Origin: Spartobacteria bacterium LR76
Lineage (GTDB): Bacteria; Verrucomicrobiota; Verrucomicrobiia; Chthoniobacterales; Terrimicrobiaceae
Reading direction: 5' to 3'
NCBI GenBank assembly: GCA_003054655.1
Contig: QAYZ01000016.1
Span: 496,001 to 560,000, forward strand
DNA length: 64,000 nucleotides
Numbering within the stretch: position 1 is the first letter of the stretch; each line of letters begins with the position of its first letter. Position numbers and translations under genes: made by a program. Below are positions 60,738-64,000 of this stretch, one piece after another. The notes below the pieces were generated by a model. That model had not been told where the DNA came from. It saw nothing but the letters and a program-made list of their open reading frames with translations, and did no database searches.

Positions 60738-61742
60738 ATGAAACCAACGGATGATCGACTTCCCATTACGGTAATCTCGGGCTTTTTGGGGTCCGGAAAA
60801 ACGACCCTGCTGAACCATCTCTTGGAAAGCCTCGATCGACCGCGGGTGGCAGTCATCGAGAATGAGCTCGGAGAGATTTCCATCGACCATCATCTGGTCC
60901 TCCACACGGATGTCGGCAGTCTGCAGGATATCCAGGGACGGACGTGCTGCTCCGCGCGTGAGGAGTTTGTCCGGTTGCTGCATCTCGTCGCAAAGCATCG
61001 GTCCCGCTATGACAGGCTGCTGGTGGAGACCACCGGTGTGGCGCATCCCGGGATGATCGCCCATGCCATATGGGGAGATCCGCTGCTCAAGGAGCATCTG
61101 CGGCTGGACGGCGTGGTGACCATGGTCGATGCAAGGCACATCCATGAGCACCTCGGCGGAGAAGGACATGCCAGCGAGCAAATCGCCTATGCCGACCTGC
61201 TGATCATTAACAAGGTGGATCTGGTTTCGGAGACAGATCTGAGGCGTGTGCTGGATGCTGTAACAGGCATAAATGGAAAAGCCCGCCATTTGCTCGCCGA
61301 AGCTGCCGTGGAAGATCCTGCCAGGGTGCTGGACATCGGGGGATTTGATCTCAAGCGCATCGAGAATGGCGTGGGAGGATGTGCGAAGGCGGGAGGACAT
61401 GGGACGCATGGAGAATCTGCACATCGTCACGAGATCGGGACGGTCACCATAGAGCTGCCCGGAGTGATGGAGGTGGATCGCTTTCAGCGCTGGCTGGAAG
61501 GATTTGTCACGTCGCACTCCGCCGATCTTTTTAGAAGCAAGGGTGTCGTGGCGATTCAGGGGATGCCGGAGCGCGTGCTTTTTCAGGGAGTGCACGGGAT
61601 GTTTCAGATGGCATTGGGCAAGCCATGGCAGGATGATGCCCGCTCGACCCAGGCTGTCTTTATCGGACGTAATCTCGACCGGGAGAAAATTCGCTCGGCC
61701 ATGGTGGCCTGCGTGATGGAAGAGACTGGAGCGATGATCTAG
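60738..61742 (+). CDS. G3E GTPase / COG0523 metallochaperone-like protein
   Basis: A 334-residue GTPase of the CobW/YeiR/ZigA group. Walker A is GFLGSGKTTLL, the metal-chaperone motif region reads GRTCCSA, and NKVDL is the base-recognition motif. The canonical C-x-C-C motif has lost its first Cys (Arg-Thr-Cys-Cys here). A His-rich linker (GGHGTHGESAHRHE) lies in the middle. The C-terminal CobW domain is present (FVTSHSADLFRSKGVVAIQG). The ATG at 60738 is preferred; ATG 60708 lies inside the inverted repeat. Family members deliver zinc, cobalt or other metals. It abuts the DUF89 gene by 2 bp. Confidence 0.88.
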   Translation: MKPTDDRLPITVISGFLGSGKTTLLNHLLESLDRPRVAVIENELGEISIDHHLVLHTDVGSLQDIQGRTCCSAREEFVRLLHLVAKHRSRYDRLLVETTGVAHPGMIAHAIWGDPLLKEHLRLDGVVTMVDARHIHEHLGGEGHASEQIAYADLLIINKVDLVSETDLRRVLDAVTGINGKARHLLAEAAVEDPARVLDIGGFDLKRIENGVGGCAKAGGHGTHGESAHRHEIGTVTIELPGVMEVDRFQRWLEGFVTSHSADLFRSKGVVAIQGMPERVLFQGVHGMFQMALGKPWQDDARSTQAVFIGRNLDREKIRSAMVACVMEETGAMI

Positions 61743-61744
61743 CG

Positions 61745-62662
61745 ATGCAACCGGCGCTGGAGTGTCTTCCGTGCCTGATTCGCCAGGCGGCGGAAGCTGT
61801 GGCCTTGAGCGAAAGGCGGGTCAAGCGGCGACCCGGGATATTGAAACGCATCCTGCGCGCCATGGCGGATACCGACTGGGAGCAGTCTTCACCCGCCATG
61901 GCGCAAATGATTCATCGTATTATTCGGGAGGAGACCGGCAACCGCGATCCCTATCAGTCCATTAAGGACCGGATGAATCGAGCTGCTCTCGATGGCATGC
62001 CGGTCTGGCGGGAACTGATAGCCAAATCGGGAAATGCCCGGGAGGCAGTAGTCCGACTGGCTGCGGCAGGCAATCTGCTCGATTCCGCGGCGAAGACCAA
62101 TATCCAGCCGGAGGATATTCCCCGTCTGGCCTCGTTATGGACGCGTCCGTTGGTGGGCGATCCGCTCGATCTCTTCCGGCTTGCGGACCGGGCCTCGCGA
62201 ATACTCTATCTGGCGGACAACGCAGGAGAGATTGTCTTTGATCGCTTGCTGATAGAAACCCTGCCCACGGAGAAAGTCACCCTGGCTGTGAGGGGTGGGC
62301 CAGTCCTTAATGATGCGCTGATGGAAGACGCCGCCATGGCGGGCGTCTCAACGATCGCCAGAGTGGTGTCGAATGGCTCGGATGCGCCGGGAACCATTCT
62401 GGAAGATTGCTCCGAGGAATTTCGCCTCCTCTTTGCGATGGCCGACCTTATTATCGCAAAAGGGCAGGGGAATTATGAAACATTAGCCGATGTCCGCGCA
62501 CCGATAGTTTTCCTGTTTACCGTCAAATGCGAGATCATCGCCGACCGTTTCGGGCAGCCTGTCGGGAGCCTGGTCGCCACCAGAAGCCGAAACTGGCAGC
62601 GCCCGCCCCATCCTGCCGGCGTCGCGAAAACTTATGAGAACCTACATCACCCGCATCCTTAA
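61745..62662 (+). CDS. DUF89 / ARMT1-like family protein
   Basis: A 305-residue protein starting with the bacterial-type DUF89 head QPALECLPCLIRQAAEAV (C-x-x-C). The conserved core reads ILYLADNAGEIVFDRLLIE, TLAVRGGPVLNDALMEDA and MADLIIAKGQGNYETL, with Asp and Asn residues typical of metal-dependent damage-control phosphatases. Members remove phosphate from sugar or cofactor phosphates. It lies 2 bp after the GTPase gene and overlaps the following membrane-protein gene by 29 bp, so the three form one operon. Confidence 0.9.
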   Translation: MQPALECLPCLIRQAAEAVALSERRVKRRPGILKRILRAMADTDWEQSSPAMAQMIHRIIREETGNRDPYQSIKDRMNRAALDGMPVWRELIAKSGNAREAVVRLAAAGNLLDSAAKTNIQPEDIPRLASLWTRPLVGDPLDLFRLADRASRILYLADNAGEIVFDRLLIETLPTEKVTLAVRGGPVLNDALMEDAAMAGVSTIARVVSNGSDAPGTILEDCSEEFRLLFAMADLIIAKGQGNYETLADVRAPIVFLFTVKCEIIADRFGQPVGSLVATRSRNWQRPPHPAGVAKTYENLHHPHP

Positions 62663-63029
62663 TCTTCTGCTCTGGTTGACACTGTGCTTCCTTGCGGGCA
62701 CGGGCTTCCTGCTAGCCTTTCGATTACCTCCGGGTTCCCGGGGAGGGGCCGGGCTGCAGGCTCTCGGGCTGGGACGGCATGGCTGGGGCGATCTGCACAC
62801 CTGGAGCAGCTATGCCTTCCTGGCTTTGCTCCTGCTTCATCTGGTGATGCACTGGCGATGGATATGGAAGGTGGCGAGCCAACGCCGGTTCTTGCTGGTC
62901 GGCGCGGGAGTGGGTGCGGGGGTTATGCTCCTTCTCTGGCTGACCTTTCTGCCTGTATCCGCACGTACGGATGATGCGGCCGGTGGCGGGCGTCATGGCC
63001 GATCAGCCTGGGCGAGTCAATCGCCTTGA
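62634..63029 (+). CDS. DUF4405-like small membrane protein
   Basis: A 131-residue protein with three hydrophobic helices (about 8-28, 60-75 and 88-107). His residues in WGDLHTWSSYAF and LLLLHLVMHWRW suggest heme binding of the cytochrome b561 type found in DUF4405 proteins. It overlaps the DUF89 gene by 29 bp and the convergent thioesterase by 13 bp. An electron-transfer role is inference; the C-terminal tail after residue 108 is Gly/Ser-rich and may be disordered. Confidence 0.78.
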   Translation: MRTYITRILNLLLWLTLCFLAGTGFLLAFRLPPGSRGGAGLQALGLGRHGWGDLHTWSSYAFLALLLLHLVMHWRWIWKVASQRRFLLVGAGVGAGVMLLLWLTFLPVSARTDDAAGGGRHGRSAWASQSP

Positions 63030-63481
63030 TTCGGCGTTCCGGGCATCTCCATGAACTTGGCGGAAGCCCGGGCGGCAAGCTTGCCGGTCTGAACGACTTC
63101 AGCCCGGCATTGATAGACCCGGTGGCGGGTGTTTTCAATCCAGCCGCGCACCGTTATGCCGGTATCGACCCTGATACTATGGAGATAGCGGATCGTTAGT
63201 TCGGCGGTCACTCCGGCGATTCCCCGTGCGAACAATGCATGGACGATCGCGCTGTCCATCAACGTGGCAAGGATTCCGCCATGTATGCGATCTGGATAAC
63301 TGCGAAATGCCAGCGCAGGCTGCCATACGCCGACCGCGATACCTTCCGGATTGATCTCAAAACGGAGGTTGAGACCAGTGGGATTGTCCGTCCCGCAGGC
63401 GAAGCACTGTCGGTGGCTGCTGATGGGATGTTGTGGAAGGCCTGCTGCTGAGGAGCGGAGGATGGGAAGTTGGTCTTCCAT
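63017..63481 (-). CDS. PaaI-type hotdog thioesterase
   Basis: A 154-residue protein with a hotdog fold. A Cys pair (CFACGTDNPTGLNLRF) precedes the acyl-CoA thioesterase motif HGGILATLMDSA and strands GVTAELTIRYLHSIRV and VYQCRAEVVQTGKLAARASA, matching PaaI/DUF4442-type thioesterases. The ATG at 63481 is used here. An ATG at 63496, inside a GCATATGC sequence, would add five residues. It is divergent from the DUF134 gene. Substrate unknown. Confidence 0.88.
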   Translation of the reverse strand: MEDQLPILRSSAAGLPQHPISSHRQCFACGTDNPTGLNLRFEINPEGIAVGVWQPALAFRSYPDRIHGGILATLMDSAIVHALFARGIAGVTAELTIRYLHSIRVDTGITVRGWIENTRHRVYQCRAEVVQTGKLAARASAKFMEMPGTPNQGD

Positions 63482-63626
63482 GATGGTAATAAGCATATGC
63501 GCAAAACGAGGCTGGTCAATCGCGCGTGCTTTTCCGGGAGGCGAAAGGGTCTGGCGAGTGATAGGAAATGCATCGCCGGGCAGATTGACATGGGGGCTAA
63601 TAGAGCTTATGCCCAGCATGACTCTT

Positions 63627-63905
63627 ATGCCTCGCCCTCCGTGTCCGCGAAATATCGCCCATGCGCCTCCTGCCACATACTTCAAACCGGCAGGCATTCC
63701 CCTGCGTGAGATCCGGGAGATTCGACTGGCGGCGGATGAACTCGAGGCCATGCGGCTGGCTGATTACGAGGGTTTGTATAATGTCGCAGCCGCCGAGAGA
63801 ATGGGAGTGTCGCGACAGACCTTTGACCGCATTGTCAATCGGGCTAGAAAGAAAGTCGCGGAGGCTCTGGTCAACGGCCTGGCTTTACGGGTCGAGGGGG
63901 TGTGA
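63627..63905 (+). CDS. DUF134 family DNA-binding protein
   Basis: A 92-residue protein of the DUF134 family. It starts MPRPPCPRNI, close to the usual MPRPRK-type head, then FKPAGIPLREI, and a helix-turn-helix (DELEAMRLADYEGL, AERMGVSRQTFDRIVNRARK). The third ATG (63627) fits the family start; two upstream in-frame ATGs (63609, 63618) are possible. DUF134 proteins usually sit beside NifX/NifB-type or metal-cofactor genes and are believed to regulate them. Only 95 bases remain in the window afterwards and no further gene is visible there. Confidence 0.88.
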   Translation: MPRPPCPRNIAHAPPATYFKPAGIPLREIREIRLAADELEAMRLADYEGLYNVAAAERMGVSRQTFDRIVNRARKKVAEALVNGLALRVEGV

Positions 63906-64000
63906 AGGAAATACGCCGGTTCGTCCCGGCTCTCCCTGGCTTTCGGCGAGAGGATGATGTATTGCTGGTGGCGATATGCCATACGTCAACCTTCAGATCA

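Noticed and set aside
63764..63982. 72-residue minus-strand frame at the right end
   Set aside because: It overlaps the DUF134 gene in antisense and has no recognisable features.

Overview
The window is about 60% G+C, densely coded on both strands, and reads like a chromosome segment of a Verrucomicrobiota bacterium, perhaps of the Chthoniobacteria/Terrimicrobium kind. That placement is inference. It rests on a PEP-CTERM-anchored LamG protein, a lone prepilin-like protein inside a LacI-controlled glycan operon, a DUF4912 protein and a MoxR/DUF58/von Willebrand gene set. No rRNA, prophage, insertion sequence or CRISPR array was seen. One tRNA (Pro, anticodon CGG) is present.

Layout. 1-8435 (minus): a MoxR ATPase, DUF58, BatA-like von Willebrand and coiled-coil membrane protein operon that leaves the window at base 1, preceded by a caspase-like plus transglutaminase protein. 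8742-21241 (minus): eight tightly packed genes (PEP-CTERM LamG, LamG, prepilin-like, glycosidase-like barrel, GH71-like, GH71-like fused to a sulfatase-modifying-factor fold, and two sialidase-like beta-propellers). They are divergent from a LacI-type regulator (21380-22435). 22736-25570: tRNA-Pro, a membrane protein, rph, gmd and rpmB, closed by a UUCG-loop terminator. 25676-28194 (minus): XerC/D recombinase and a DUF4912 protein with 18 Trp residues laid out in an 8-residue register. 28304-33828 (plus): HtrA protease, a winged-helix regulator, an FMN reductase, transketolase and an Fe-S type APS reductase. 33839-38749: a metallophosphoesterase, a YraQ/TIGR03943 permease pair, a GHL10 protein and an AttH-like protein. 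38752-42181 (minus): rpoZ, smpB, lemA, trpE, trpG. 42416-50730: mixed housekeeping and small genes (HNH, VOC, XRE regulator, glycosyltransferase, aldo/keto reductase, DJ-1, ion channel, BaiN-like flavoprotein, lipoprotein). 50892-54466 (minus): MATE exporter and a ketosynthase pair of which one partner has lost its catalytic residues. 54652-59308: amidohydrolase and a divergent FUSC / DUF1656 / HlyD exporter set. 59459-63905: a soluble hybrid histidine kinase, a G3E GTPase behind a large inverted repeat, DUF89, a DUF4405 membrane protein, a thioesterase and a DUF134 regulator.

The most distinctive items are the 8-gene LacI/PEP-CTERM/GH71 locus, the tryptophan octad repeat, the pseudo-caspase/transglutaminase fusion, the cysteine-less ketosynthase partner and the 17-bp stem before the G3E GTPase. 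All family calls come from reading motifs by eye. No database search was run.
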